DNA of 64,000 nucleotides, taken from the NCBI RefSeq assembly GCF_001020205.1, contig NZ_CP011663.1, forward strand, positions 1,860,001 through 1,924,000. The letters are read 5' to 3'. The notes beneath the pieces were generated by a model. It was not told the DNA's origin and did not search any database. It saw only the letters and a list, made by a program, of their open reading frames with translations. Position 1 is the stretch's first letter; each line of letters starts with the position of its first letter. Of this stretch, positions 36,229 to 45,062 are shown piece after piece. The DNA is from Clostridium sporogenes (lineage in GTDB: Bacteria; Bacillota; Clostridia; Clostridiales; Clostridiaceae). The translations under genes and the position numbers were made by a program.

Positions 36229-38139
36229 TTGATTTATGGTAAAGAAAAACAAGATAATATAATAAAAAAATCGCATGAGAGATCTGTTTATTTTGGAATA
36301 GAGGAAAATAGAGTTTTTCCAAAAAAAATTCTTAAAGGAAAAGAAATTACTAATAATATAGAAAAAAACAAGAATTTTTTAAAAGTTGCATCTCCTTTTA
36401 TAGAGATATTATATGATTTTTTAAAAGGTTCAGGGTTTTTTATAATTTTAACAGATAAAGAAGGATGTATTTTAAAAATTATTGGGGATAAAGAAGTAAT
36501 AGATATTGCATATAACTTAAATATGGTAGTAGGAGCATTTATGTCAGAAAATAGTATAGGAACAAATGCTATGGGCACAGCTATAAAGGAGAACATACCT
36601 ATTCAAATATCTGAAAGAGAACATTTTATAAAAGCTTATCACAGATGGACATGCTCTGCAGCACCTATACATGATATAAATGGAGAAATAATAGGAACTT
36701 TAAATTTAAGTGGAGATAGAGACAAAGTTCATTCTCACACATTAGGATTAGTTGTAGCAGCTGTTAAATCCATAGAAAATCAAATAAATGTAGATAATAC
36801 AAATAAAAAGTTATTAGAAACCTATCAATATATGAATACTATAGTAGATTCAATATCTTCAGGAATATATGTGGTGGATTTTAAGGGGAAAATTAAGACA
36901 ATAAATAAAGCAGCCTGTAATATTCTTGGAATTGAAGATAGAGATGTGTTAGAGCAAAATGTAGAAAATATATTGCCTAATTGGCAGCATATATTTGAAA
37001 GAATTAAAAATGGAAAAACCTATGAGGACAAAGAAGCAGTTTTAAATGATAAATTGATTAAAGGAAGATATAATGTTTCTGCTACCCCAATACAAATAGA
37101 AGATGAAATAATAGGAATGGTTATTGTTTTTAAGGAAATAAAAACCGTGTTAGAGTTGGTTAATAAATATAGTGGTATGAGAGCTGTGTATAATTTTGAA
37201 GATATTATAGGTGAAAGTAAAGAAATACAGAGGGTAATAAGCTATGCTAAAAGTATAAGTTCATCTCCATCTACTGTATTAATCGAAGGAGAAAGTGGTA
37301 CAGGAAAAGAATTATTGGCTCAATCAATTCATAATTATGGTGATAGAAGAGAAAATAGTTTTATTGCTTTAAATTGTGGAGCTATACCTAAAAGTTTAAT
37401 AGAAAGTGAACTTTTTGGATATGAAGAGGGAGCTTTTACAGGAGCGAGAAGAGGTGGACATGCAGGTAAATTTGAGTTGGCTAATGGAGGAACTTTATTT
37501 TTAGATGAAATTGGAGAAATGCCTTTGGATATGCAAGTAAATTTACTTAGAGTTTTGCAAGAGGGATATGTAACAAGAGTTGGTGGAGATAAAATAATAC
37601 CTGTAGATGTAAGAATTATTGCTGCTACTAATAAAGATTTAAAAAAAGAAGTAGAAAAGGGTACTTTTAGACAGGATTTATATTATAGATTAAGTGTAAT
37701 ACCTATAAAATTACCTCCTATTAGAGAAAGAAAAGGAGATTTGCCTATACTGATTAAATATTTTTTGAGAAGTAAATCTATAAAATTAAATAAACCAATG
37801 CCTGATATAAAGGAAGATATATATTGTAATATGCTAGAATACAACTGGCCAGGCAATATAAGAGAACTGGAAAACGTTATAGAGAATATAGTTAATTTAA
37901 AGGGAGATAGTTCTTTTATACTAGAAGAAGATTTTGAAAACATTGAGCATAAGCATAACTTTCATGAAAATAATATAGGGCTTTTATATAGTAATAAAAT
38001 AAGAACTTTAGAGGAAATTGAAAAAGAAGCCATTATAAATACATTGAATGAATATAATAAGAATATGTCACAAAGTGCAAAAGCACTTGGTATAACTAGA
38101 GCTACATTATATTCAAAACTTAAGAAATATAATATTTGA
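36229..38139 (+). CDS. AcoR-like sigma-54-dependent transcriptional activator
   Basis: 636 residues: GAF-type sensor (about 55-190, with NSIGTNAMGTAI and AYHRWTCSAAPIHD), PAS domain (about 200-305), AAA+ sigma-54 interaction domain with Walker A GESGTGKE (354-361), GAFTGA loop (401-406), LFLDEIGEMP Walker B, and a C-terminal Fis-type HTH (SAKALGITRATLYSKLKKY). TTG start with AAGGAAGTGA upstream. The next gene on the same strand is an iron alcohol dehydrogenase with a sigma-54 promoter and two identical 17-bp palindromes between them, so this is very likely its activator, comparable to the AdhR type described in solventogenic clostridia. The GAF ligand is unknown. Confidence 0.92.
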   Translation: MIYGKEKQDNIIKKSHERSVYFGIEENRVFPKKILKGKEITNNIEKNKNFLKVASPFIEILYDFLKGSGFFIILTDKEGCILKIIGDKEVIDIAYNLNMVVGAFMSENSIGTNAMGTAIKENIPIQISEREHFIKAYHRWTCSAAPIHDINGEIIGTLNLSGDRDKVHSHTLGLVVAAVKSIENQINVDNTNKKLLETYQYMNTIVDSISSGIYVVDFKGKIKTINKAACNILGIEDRDVLEQNVENILPNWQHIFERIKNGKTYEDKEAVLNDKLIKGRYNVSATPIQIEDEIIGMVIVFKEIKTVLELVNKYSGMRAVYNFEDIIGESKEIQRVISYAKSISSSPSTVLIEGESGTGKELLAQSIHNYGDRRENSFIALNCGAIPKSLIESELFGYEEGAFTGARRGGHAGKFELANGGTLFLDEIGEMPLDMQVNLLRVLQEGYVTRVGGDKIIPVDVRIIAATNKDLKKEVEKGTFRQDLYYRLSVIPIKLPPIRERKGDLPILIKYFLRSKSIKLNKPMPDIKEDIYCNMLEYNWPGNIRELENVIENIVNLKGDSSFILEEDFENIEHKHNFHENNIGLLYSNKIRTLEEIEKEAIINTLNEYNKNMSQSAKALGITRATLYSKLKKYNI

Positions 38140-38244
38140 TTTTTTAAAGGTATTTATTTATAATTGGGAAATTATTTATATGAAAATAAAATTGAATTTT
38201 TGTAGAAAATAAAAATTACAAATGATAAATAAAAATAGAAGCAC

Positions 38245-38261
38245 TGTATAAAAAATATACA
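38245..38261. promoter_or_regulatory. Upstream activator site 1 for the alcohol dehydrogenase
   Basis: TGTATA-N5-TATACA, extended to CACTGTATA...TATACAGTG (38242-38264). The same 17-bp palindrome recurs with its centre 51 bp downstream. As RNA it would also be a hairpin after the activator gene. Confidence 0.55.
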
Positions 38262-38281
38262 GTGTTTAATTTTTATACAAT

Positions 38282-38330
38282 AAAAAGCAGTTCGGTGTAT
38301 AATTTTTATACACTAAGCTGCTTTTTATTT
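38282..38330 (+). terminator. Hairpin terminator after the activator gene, containing activator site 2
   Basis: A near-continuous 21-bp stem (38282-38302 with 38306-38326, one mismatch), flanked by A5 and T5, so it may act in both directions. Its centre (38296-38312) is the palindrome TGTATA-N5-TATACA, identical in its arms to the one at 38245-38261. DNA-site and terminator functions may overlap. Confidence 0.65.
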
Positions 38331-38567
38331 TTTTAGCAATAGATCACTATAAAGGGGAATATAAATAAATTTAAATTTATTTGTAGGATAATAGTTATTA
38401 TTTTATCATAACATGTGTTTATTTATACTAATATGTAAATTCAGGATAAAACCCTATTTATATAAGCTTTTCAGGGCGCTACTAATAAGTCGATTTTAAG
38501 TGCATTATAAAAAAATTGTATATTTTAGTAATAGAATAGAAATTAATTTTATAAGTTTGTTAAAAAT

Positions 38568-38583
38568 TTGGCATGGTAGTTGC
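38568..38583 (+). promoter_or_regulatory. Sigma-54 promoter of the alcohol dehydrogenase
   Basis: TTGGCATGGTAGTTGC: the GG (38570-38571) and GC (38582-38583) elements are exactly ten bases apart, as sigma-54 needs. It lies about 70 bases before the start codon, with an AcoR-like activator encoded upstream. Confidence 0.85.
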
Positions 38584-38653
38584 TTTATATATTTATGAAA
38601 TAATAAGATTAATAAAAATATTCTAATATTGATATTATGAGGAGGAGTTCTAA

Positions 38654-39820
38654 ATGGAAAGATTTACATTACCAAGAGACCTTTATTTTGGAGAAGGTTC
38701 ACTAGAAGCATTAAAAACATTAAAGGGTAAAAAAGCCGTAGTGGTTGTAGGTGGCGGCTCAATGAAAAGATTTGGATTTTTAGATAAAGTAGAGAGTTAT
38801 TTAAATGAGGCAGGTATAGAAGTTAAACTAATTGAGGGAGTAGAACCAGATCCTTCTGTTGAAACTGTTATGAACGGTGCAGCTGTTATGAGAGAATTTG
38901 AACCAGATTTAATAGTTTCAATAGGTGGTGGATCACCAATAGATGCAGCAAAGGCTATGTGGATATTCTACGAATACCCAGACTTTACATTTGAACAAGC
39001 AGTTGTACCTTTTGGTATACCAGAATTAAGACAAAAAGCTAGATTTGTGGCTATACCATCAACTAGTGGAACTGCTACTGAAGTTACAGCTTTTTCAGTT
39101 ATAACTGACTACAAGAAAAAAATAAAATATCCTTTAGCTGATTTTAATTTAACTCCAGATATAGCTATAGTAGATCCAGATTTAGCTCAAACAATGCCAG
39201 CTAAATTAACAGCTCATACTGGTATGGATGCTCTAACTCATGCTATAGAAGCCTATGTGGCAGGATTAAGATCTGTATTTTCAGACCCTCTTGCAATGAA
39301 AGCTATAGTTATGGTAAAAGAATATTTAGTTAAATCTTATAATGGAGATAAAGAATCAAGAGGACAAATGCATTTGGCACAATGTTTAGCAGGAATGGCT
39401 TTCTCAAATGCATTGCTTGGAATTACACATTCAATGGCTCATAAAACAGGAGCGGTATTCCATATTCCTCACGGATGTGCAAATTCAATTTTCTTACCTT
39501 ATGTAATTCAATATAACGCTAAATCTTGTGGTGAAAGATATGCAACTATTGCAAAAAATCTTGGACTTGCAGGTGAAAATCAAGATGAATTAGTTAAAGC
39601 ATTAATAGAAATGATTAGAGAAATGAACAAAACTATGAATATACCATTAAACTTAAAGGAATATGGAATAACAGAGGAAGAATTTAAGGAAAATGTTAAA
39701 TATATTTCTCATAATTCAGTACTAGATGCTTGCACTGGCTCAAACCCAAGAGAAATTGATGATGAAACTATGGAAAAATTATTTGCTTGCACATATTACG
39801 GACAAGATGTGGAATTTTAA
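38654..39820 (+). CDS. Iron-containing alcohol dehydrogenase
   Basis: 388 residues, group III (Fe-dependent) alcohol dehydrogenase. NAD(P) motif VVGGGSMKRFG and SIGGGSPIDAAKA; metal ligands by alignment to FucO are D192, H196, H259 and H273 (GMDALTHAIEAY, THSMAHKTG, IPHGCAN). It interconverts aldehydes and alcohols, in clostridia often butanol, ethanol or propanediol. A single gene with a sigma-54 promoter, a GGAGGAG ribosome site and a dedicated activator upstream, so expression should respond to a metabolite sensed by the activator. The exact substrate is not predictable. Confidence 0.93.
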   Translation: MERFTLPRDLYFGEGSLEALKTLKGKKAVVVVGGGSMKRFGFLDKVESYLNEAGIEVKLIEGVEPDPSVETVMNGAAVMREFEPDLIVSIGGGSPIDAAKAMWIFYEYPDFTFEQAVVPFGIPELRQKARFVAIPSTSGTATEVTAFSVITDYKKKIKYPLADFNLTPDIAIVDPDLAQTMPAKLTAHTGMDALTHAIEAYVAGLRSVFSDPLAMKAIVMVKEYLVKSYNGDKESRGQMHLAQCLAGMAFSNALLGITHSMAHKTGAVFHIPHGCANSIFLPYVIQYNAKSCGERYATIAKNLGLAGENQDELVKALIEMIREMNKTMNIPLNLKEYGITEEEFKENVKYISHNSVLDACTGSNPREIDDETMEKLFACTYYGQDVEF

Positions 39821-39832
39821 TTAAAAATAGGG

Positions 39833-39948
39833 TGTCTTAAAATAAAAATGGCCTTAATTTTAATGGAGTCAAATTTAGAACTTCTGAGTAAAATGAAGTG
39901 CTTTATTATTTATATTTACGGTTTTAAAATTAAAGTTATTTTGAGACA
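39833..39948. repeat. MITE-like 116-bp element with imperfect terminal inverted repeats
   Basis: Ends TGTCTTAAAATAA (39833-39845) and TTATTTTGAGACA (39936-39948) pair at 12 of 13 bases. A second inner pair, CCTTAATTTTAA (39852-39863) and TTAAAATTAAAG (39924-39935), pairs at 11 of 12. No ORF inside and no long T run, so it resembles a non-autonomous mobile element more than a terminator. Confidence 0.5.
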
Positions 39949-39969
39949 GGCTTATGTAATTTATTATAT

Positions 39970-40011
39970 AACTATAAAACTTCCTTTTCAAAAAGAGGAA
40001 GTTTTATAGTT
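39970..40011 (+). terminator. Long hairpin after the alcohol dehydrogenase
   Basis: 19-bp stem (39970-39988 with 39993-40011, one G-U), 4-base loop. No clear T run follows, so termination is possible but not certain. Beyond it, 40020-40120 reads briefly as protein (LDNEVAILYSSYQYDKK) and then stops, perhaps a gene relic. Confidence 0.5.
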
Positions 40012-40337
40012 ACCTACTACTTTATAAAATTGATTATAGAAGTAATAACTGAAGGATTAGATAATGAGGTAGCTATACTTTATAGTTCATATCAGTATGA
40101 TAAGAAAACTTTCTTAAGATGAGTAGAAAGTCTTCTATAAAATTTTAATAAGCAAAATTCCTTTTTGGGGATGAAGTTTATATTTATAGCTTATAAATTA
40201 TTATCTAATGCTTAATAGTTTTTAATATAGTATAGGGACTTTAAATATTTGAATTTTTAAGAAGTATAATATATATTATTCTATGTAAGGAAAATTTTTA
40301 GATTGATATTAATTAGGAGAAAATAGGGGGAGTAAAA

Positions 40338-41225
40338 GTGTATAAGATAATTGAAAAAAAAGAATTAGCACCAAAGATATATTCTATCGAAATAGAAGCA
40401 AAAAGGGTGGCTAAATCAGCAAAACCAGGACAATTTATTATAGTAAGAATAGATGAAAAAGGAGAAAGAATTCCTCTTACTGTAGCAGATTATAATAAAG
40501 AAAAAGGAACAGTAACTATAGTTGTACAAGCTGTTGGATCTTCAACTAATAGAATGGTAGATCTTAAAGTAGGAGACTATTTTATGGATTTTGTAGGACC
40601 ACTTGGTAAGCCTTCAGAATTTGTAGAAGAAGACTTAGAAAGCCTTAAAAATATGAAGCTAATTTTTATAGCAGGAGGAGTAGGAGCAGCACCTGTATAT
40701 CCTCAAGTAAAATGGCTTTGTGAAAGAGGAGTAAAACCAGAGGTTATAATAGGAGGAAAAAGCAAAGAATTTATATTATTAGAAAAAGAAATGATAGATT
40801 TAGGAGCCAAGGTATATCCTTGTACAGATGACGGTTCTTATGGATTCCATGGTCTTGTAACTAATAAATTAAAAGAATTAATAGATAGTGGAGAAAATTA
40901 TGATAGAGTAATAACTATTGGTCCTATGATAATGATGTATTTTGTAACTAAGTTAACAAAAGAATATAAAATACCTACAATCGTAAGCTTAAATACACTT
41001 ATGGTAGATGGAACAGGAATGTGTGGAGCCTGTAGAGTAACTGTAGGTGGAGAAACAAAATTCACCTGTGTAGATGGACCTGAATTTGATGGACACTTAG
41101 TAGATTTTGATGAGGCTATGAAAAGACAAACTTTATATAAAACTGAAGAAGGAAAAAGGCTTCATAAAATAGAAGAAGAAAAAGAAGGTCATGTATGTCA
41201 TATAGGAGCGGGGGAGAATGCGTAA
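40338..41225 (+). CDS. nfnA: NfnA: ferredoxin-NADP oxidoreductase small subunit (FNR-like, 2Fe-2S)
   Basis: 295 residues. An FNR-type FAD domain (about 1-95) and NAD domain (about 96-215; FIAGGVGAAPVYPQVKWL), followed by the C-terminal cluster region MVDGTGMCGACRV with D224, C229, C232 and C244 as likely 2Fe-2S ligands. Together with the GltD-like partner encoded next it forms the NfnAB electron-bifurcating transhydrogenase (NADH-dependent reduced ferredoxin:NADP oxidoreductase) of clostridia. It also resembles dihydroorotate-dehydrogenase electron-transfer subunits, but the partner decides for Nfn. GTG start; stop overlaps the next ATG by one base. Confidence 0.88.
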   Translation: MYKIIEKKELAPKIYSIEIEAKRVAKSAKPGQFIIVRIDEKGERIPLTVADYNKEKGTVTIVVQAVGSSTNRMVDLKVGDYFMDFVGPLGKPSEFVEEDLESLKNMKLIFIAGGVGAAPVYPQVKWLCERGVKPEVIIGGKSKEFILLEKEMIDLGAKVYPCTDDGSYGFHGLVTNKLKELIDSGENYDRVITIGPMIMMYFVTKLTKEYKIPTIVSLNTLMVDGTGMCGACRVTVGGETKFTCVDGPEFDGHLVDFDEAMKRQTLYKTEEGKRLHKIEEEKEGHVCHIGAGENA

Positions 41226-42607
41226 TGAATAAAATGAAAAAAATACCAGTTAGAGAACAGGATCCAAAGGTAAGAGCAACAAATTTTGAAGAAGTATGCT
41301 TAGGATATAATGAAGAAGAAGCTGTTAAAGAAGCTAGCAGATGTTTAAATTGTAAAAAGCCAATGTGTGTAACAAAATGTCCAGTTTCAATAGGAATACC
41401 AGAATTTATACAACATGTAAAAAATAAAGAATTTGAAGATGCTGCAAAAACTATAGCTAAATATAGTGCATTACCAGCAGTCTGTGGAAGAGTTTGCCCT
41501 CAAGAAAGCCAATGTGAAGGAAAATGTGTACTTGGTATAAAGGGAGAACCAGTAGCTATAGGAAAGCTTGAAAGATTTGTTGCAGATTGGTCAAGAGAAC
41601 ATAATGTAGATTTATCCGAGAGAGAAGAGAGTAAAAATAAAAAGGTAGCAGTAATAGGAAGTGGTCCAGCAGGACTTACTTGTGCAGGAGATTTAGCTAA
41701 AAAAGGATACGATGTTACTATATTTGAAGCTCTTCATGAACCAGGTGGAGTTTTAGTATACGGAATACCAGAATTTAGATTGCCAAAAGAAACTGTAGTA
41801 AAACATGAAATAGAAAACGTTAAAAAATTAGGAGTTAAAATAGAAACTAATGTAATAATAGGAAGAACAGTAACTATAGATGAACTTGTAGAAGAAGAAA
41901 AATTTGATGCAGTATTTATAGGATCAGGAGCGGGACTTCCAAGATTTATGGGAATACCAGGAGAAAATGCTAATGGAGTATTCTCAGCAAATGAATTTTT
42001 AACAAGAAATAACTTAATGAAAGCTTTTAAAGCTGAATATGATACACCTATAAAAGTAGGACAAAAGGTGGCTGTAGTAGGTGGAGGAAACGTTGCTATG
42101 GATGCTGCTAGAACAGCCCTAAGACTTGGAGCAGAGGTTCATATAGTATATAGAAGATCAGAAGAAGAACTTCCAGCAAGGGTAGAAGAAGTACACCATG
42201 CAAAGGAAGAAGGAATAATATTCAATCTTTTAACTAATCCAGTAGAAATATTAGAGGATGAAAAAGGCTGGGTTAAAGGAATGAAATGCATAAAAATGGA
42301 ATTAGGAGAACCAGATCAATCTGGAAGAAGAAGACCAGTAGAAATAAAAGGTTCAGAATTTACAATGGATGTAGATACAGTAATAATGTCTTTAGGAACT
42401 TCTCCAAACCCATTAATATCTTCTACTACAAAAGGATTAGAAATTAATAAACGTAAATGTTTAGTAGCAGAAGAGGAAACAGGATTAACAACAAGAGAAG
42501 GGGTATATGCAGGCGGAGATGCAGTAACAGGTGCTGCTACTGTAATACTTGCTATGGGAGCTGGAAAACAGGCTGCTAACGCTATAGATGAATATTTAAG
42601 TAAATAA
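41225..42607 (+). CDS. nfnB: NfnB: ferredoxin-NADP oxidoreductase large subunit (GltD-like)
   Basis: 460 residues. N-terminal iron-sulfur region with two cysteine groups (CLNCKKPMCVTKCP and VCGRVCPQESQCEGKC) for two 4Fe-4S clusters, then a glutamate-synthase small-subunit-like flavoprotein: FAD motif GSGPAGLTCAG near residue 143 and NADP motif VVGGGNVAMDAARTA near 280. It bifurcates electrons between NADPH, ferredoxin and, through NfnA, NAD. An isolated glutamate-synthase subunit is the alternative annotation, but no large subunit is nearby. Starts at ATG 41225 inside the nfnA stop (TAATG); the longer frame from 41195 lies within nfnA. A terminator follows. Confidence 0.88.
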   Translation: MNKMKKIPVREQDPKVRATNFEEVCLGYNEEEAVKEASRCLNCKKPMCVTKCPVSIGIPEFIQHVKNKEFEDAAKTIAKYSALPAVCGRVCPQESQCEGKCVLGIKGEPVAIGKLERFVADWSREHNVDLSEREESKNKKVAVIGSGPAGLTCAGDLAKKGYDVTIFEALHEPGGVLVYGIPEFRLPKETVVKHEIENVKKLGVKIETNVIIGRTVTIDELVEEEKFDAVFIGSGAGLPRFMGIPGENANGVFSANEFLTRNNLMKAFKAEYDTPIKVGQKVAVVGGGNVAMDAARTALRLGAEVHIVYRRSEEELPARVEEVHHAKEEGIIFNLLTNPVEILEDEKGWVKGMKCIKMELGEPDQSGRRRPVEIKGSEFTMDVDTVIMSLGTSPNPLISSTTKGLEINKRKCLVAEEETGLTTREGVYAGGDAVTGAATVILAMGAGKQAANAIDEYLSK

Positions 42608-42616
42608 ATTAATTAT

Positions 42617-42653
42617 AAAAAACTTCAACAAAATACCGTTGAAGTTTTTTATT
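42617..42653 (+). terminator. Intrinsic terminator after nfnAB
   Basis: Perfect 13-bp stem (42617-42629 with 42638-42650) and T run. Confidence 0.9.
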
Positions 42654-42835
42654 TTAATAATGATTCTAAAAATTTATTTTATAAATATTGTTATATATAA
42701 TATAGTATATATGGGTGTGTTAAAATATTAGTTATAAATTTTATTAAATTTATATGCGTATTTGTAAAATTAGATTTGTTTCATGAATAATTGAGTATTT
42801 ACTTAATATCTAAAATTATTTTGCGAGGTGAGAAT

Positions 42836-44758
42836 GTGCAGGATTACTTAAAATTTATACATAATGCGTGGGAAAAATTTATTGAAACTGAATATATAGA
42901 TAATAAAGTAAGGCCTGAAATAGCAGAATCATGGAAAAGATGTAGAAATTATGGCGTAGAACATATGAATGGTCGTGGAAGTAGTAGAAATAAGGTTTCA
43001 GTAGAACTTAAGGTCCAAGAAAATGCAGAATTAATTTCAGTGGCAAAACCTATAATGAAAGGTATATATAATATTGTTGAAGGTTCTGATTTTGCAATAA
43101 TATTATCAGATAATGATGGATACATAATTGAAGTAATTGGAGATAAAGACATAATGAAGAGGGTAGATGAATTGAATTTTGTAAAGGGGGCTCTTTGGAC
43201 TGAAGAAGCCGTTGGAACAAATGCCATAGGTACAGCTCTTTATTTAGATAAACCTATACAAACTATTGGTGCAGAACATTTTTGTATAAATCAACATTCC
43301 TGGACTTGTTCAGCCTGTCCTATTCATGATGAATGTGGGAATATAATAGGATGTTTAAATATGTCTGGGAATTGTTATAATGCTCATTCTCATACACTTG
43401 GTATTGTGACAGCCTCTGCACAAGCTATAGAAAAACAACTAGCTCTAACTATGTCTTATAACCTTATAAATATAACCTTTGATTCTATTTCTGAGGGTAT
43501 GATTATTTTAGATAAAAATTTAAATATAAAAAGATTAAATCATAGGGCTGAAGAAATTTTATTTATAAGTAGTGAATATGCTTTAGGTATGAATATTGAT
43601 AGCATATTAAAAAATATTAGTATTAAAGAAATTTTAAAAGAAAGTTATAAAAGTTATAGTAACATAGAGGAAGATTTCTATATAAAAGATAATAGAATTA
43701 AATGTAGTATAAATGCAGTTCCAATAAAAGCTAATGGGGAAGTTACAGGCGTTGTTATAACTTTTAGAGAGGCGACTTTAGTTCATAAATTAGTTAATAA
43801 AGTAATAGGATATAAAGCCACTTATACTTTTAATAATATATTAACTGCAAATGATAAAATGATCCAAATGATCGAAATGGCTAAGAAAGCTGCTAAAAGT
43901 CAGTGCAATATACTTATTGAAGGAGAAAGTGGTACGGGAAAAGAAGTAATTGCCCAATCCATACATAATTATAGTATGAGAGAAGAAGGTCCTTTTGTAG
44001 CTGTAAATTGTGCATCTATACCTAGAGAACTTGTTGAAAGTGAACTTTTTGGATATGAAAGAGGGGCTTTTACTGGGGCTTCAAAGGAAGGGCATCCTGG
44101 AAAATTTGAGTTAGCAGATGGAGGTACGATATTTTTGGATGAGCTAGGAGAATTACCCTTAGATATACAATCAAAATTATTAAGAGTATTAGATAACAAT
44201 AAGATTATAAGAGTAGGAGGAACCTATGAAAAACAATTAAATGTAAGGGTTATAGGAGCAACTAATAGAAATTTAAAGAAAGAGATGAAAAAGAAAAACT
44301 TTAGAGAGGATCTTTATTATAGATTAGGTGTAATAAACATAAAAATATTACCACTAAGATATAGAAAAGAGGATATAGAAGTTTTGGTTAATAGTTTTGT
44401 AAGAAATCTTAACCAAAAAAATTTACAACAAAATAAAAGAATTAAAAAATCATATATAGATAAATTAAAGGATTATGATTGGCCAGGTAATGTAAGAGAG
44501 CTTAGAAATGTGGTGGAAAGAGATTATTATTTAAGTGATATAAATACTATTTCACCCTACTATATTGAAGAAAATATATTTAAAGAAATAAATAATGAAA
44601 ATCAAGATATAAATATTATTCCTATGGAAAGATTAGAAAAAGAAAATATTGAAAATGCTATAGAAAAGTGTGATGGAAACTTAGCTAAAGCTGCAAAACT
44701 ATTAAATATTGGTCGGTCTACACTATATAGAAAAATAAAAAAATATAATATAAAATGA
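42836..44758 (+). CDS. Second AcoR-like sigma-54-dependent activator
   Basis: 640 residues with the same plan as the activator at 36229: N-terminal RPEIAESWKRCRNYGV, GAF-type sensor (about 70-205, with GTNAIGTALY and HSWTCSACPIHD), PAS (about 215-320), AAA+ domain with GESGTGKE (363-370), GAFTGA (410-415) and LDELGELP, and a Fis-type HTH at the end (LAKAAKLLNIGRSTLYRKIKKY). The start is put at GTG 42836, behind AGGTGA; the frame is open to 42791 but without a ribosome site there. No sigma-54 promoter (GG-N10-GC) was found near nfnA or the genes downstream, so its target is unclear. A terminator follows at 44788. Confidence 0.9.
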   Translation: MQDYLKFIHNAWEKFIETEYIDNKVRPEIAESWKRCRNYGVEHMNGRGSSRNKVSVELKVQENAELISVAKPIMKGIYNIVEGSDFAIILSDNDGYIIEVIGDKDIMKRVDELNFVKGALWTEEAVGTNAIGTALYLDKPIQTIGAEHFCINQHSWTCSACPIHDECGNIIGCLNMSGNCYNAHSHTLGIVTASAQAIEKQLALTMSYNLINITFDSISEGMIILDKNLNIKRLNHRAEEILFISSEYALGMNIDSILKNISIKEILKESYKSYSNIEEDFYIKDNRIKCSINAVPIKANGEVTGVVITFREATLVHKLVNKVIGYKATYTFNNILTANDKMIQMIEMAKKAAKSQCNILIEGESGTGKEVIAQSIHNYSMREEGPFVAVNCASIPRELVESELFGYERGAFTGASKEGHPGKFELADGGTIFLDELGELPLDIQSKLLRVLDNNKIIRVGGTYEKQLNVRVIGATNRNLKKEMKKKNFREDLYYRLGVINIKILPLRYRKEDIEVLVNSFVRNLNQKNLQQNKRIKKSYIDKLKDYDWPGNVRELRNVVERDYYLSDINTISPYYIEENIFKEINNENQDINIIPMERLEKENIENAIEKCDGNLAKAAKLLNIGRSTLYRKIKKYNIK

Positions 44759-44787
44759 TTAATAACTTCACATTTAATAAATAATAT

Positions 44788-44843
44788 AAAAGAGGTTGAT
44801 GTTCTAAAATCTTAAAGCTTTTAGAGTATATCAAGCTCTTTTT
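44788..44843 (+). terminator. Intrinsic terminator after the second activator
   Basis: Interrupted stem (44788-44809 with 44819-44841) with AAAAGAG/CTCTTTT at the base and a T run. Confidence 0.7.
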
Positions 44844-44907
44844 ACTTATACTAGTTATATGAAGTCAACCTTAATTTAGATAGAGTTTTATTCTATCTAA
44901 ATTTTTG

Positions 44908-44921
44908 GTAACATCTGTTAC
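44908..44921. promoter_or_regulatory. Candidate CRP/FNR-type (HcpR-like) operator
   Basis: Perfect palindrome GTAACA-TC-TGTTAC about 140 bases before the unknown gene and hemerythrin gene. The half-site resembles motifs reported for HcpR-type regulators of nitrosative stress in clostridia (from memory, not checked). No other strong element is visible in the 44844-45062 gap. Confidence 0.4.
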
Positions 44922-45062
44922 AGAATTTAATTATTAAGTGATATAAAATATAAACATAAAATTAAGGAGAAAATATAAATAAGGTTCAAATGGAGTGAGG
45001 TATTACTTATAAGTAGACTCCCTTTTAAGCTTTATAAAAATTTCATATATGGAGGTATTGTT

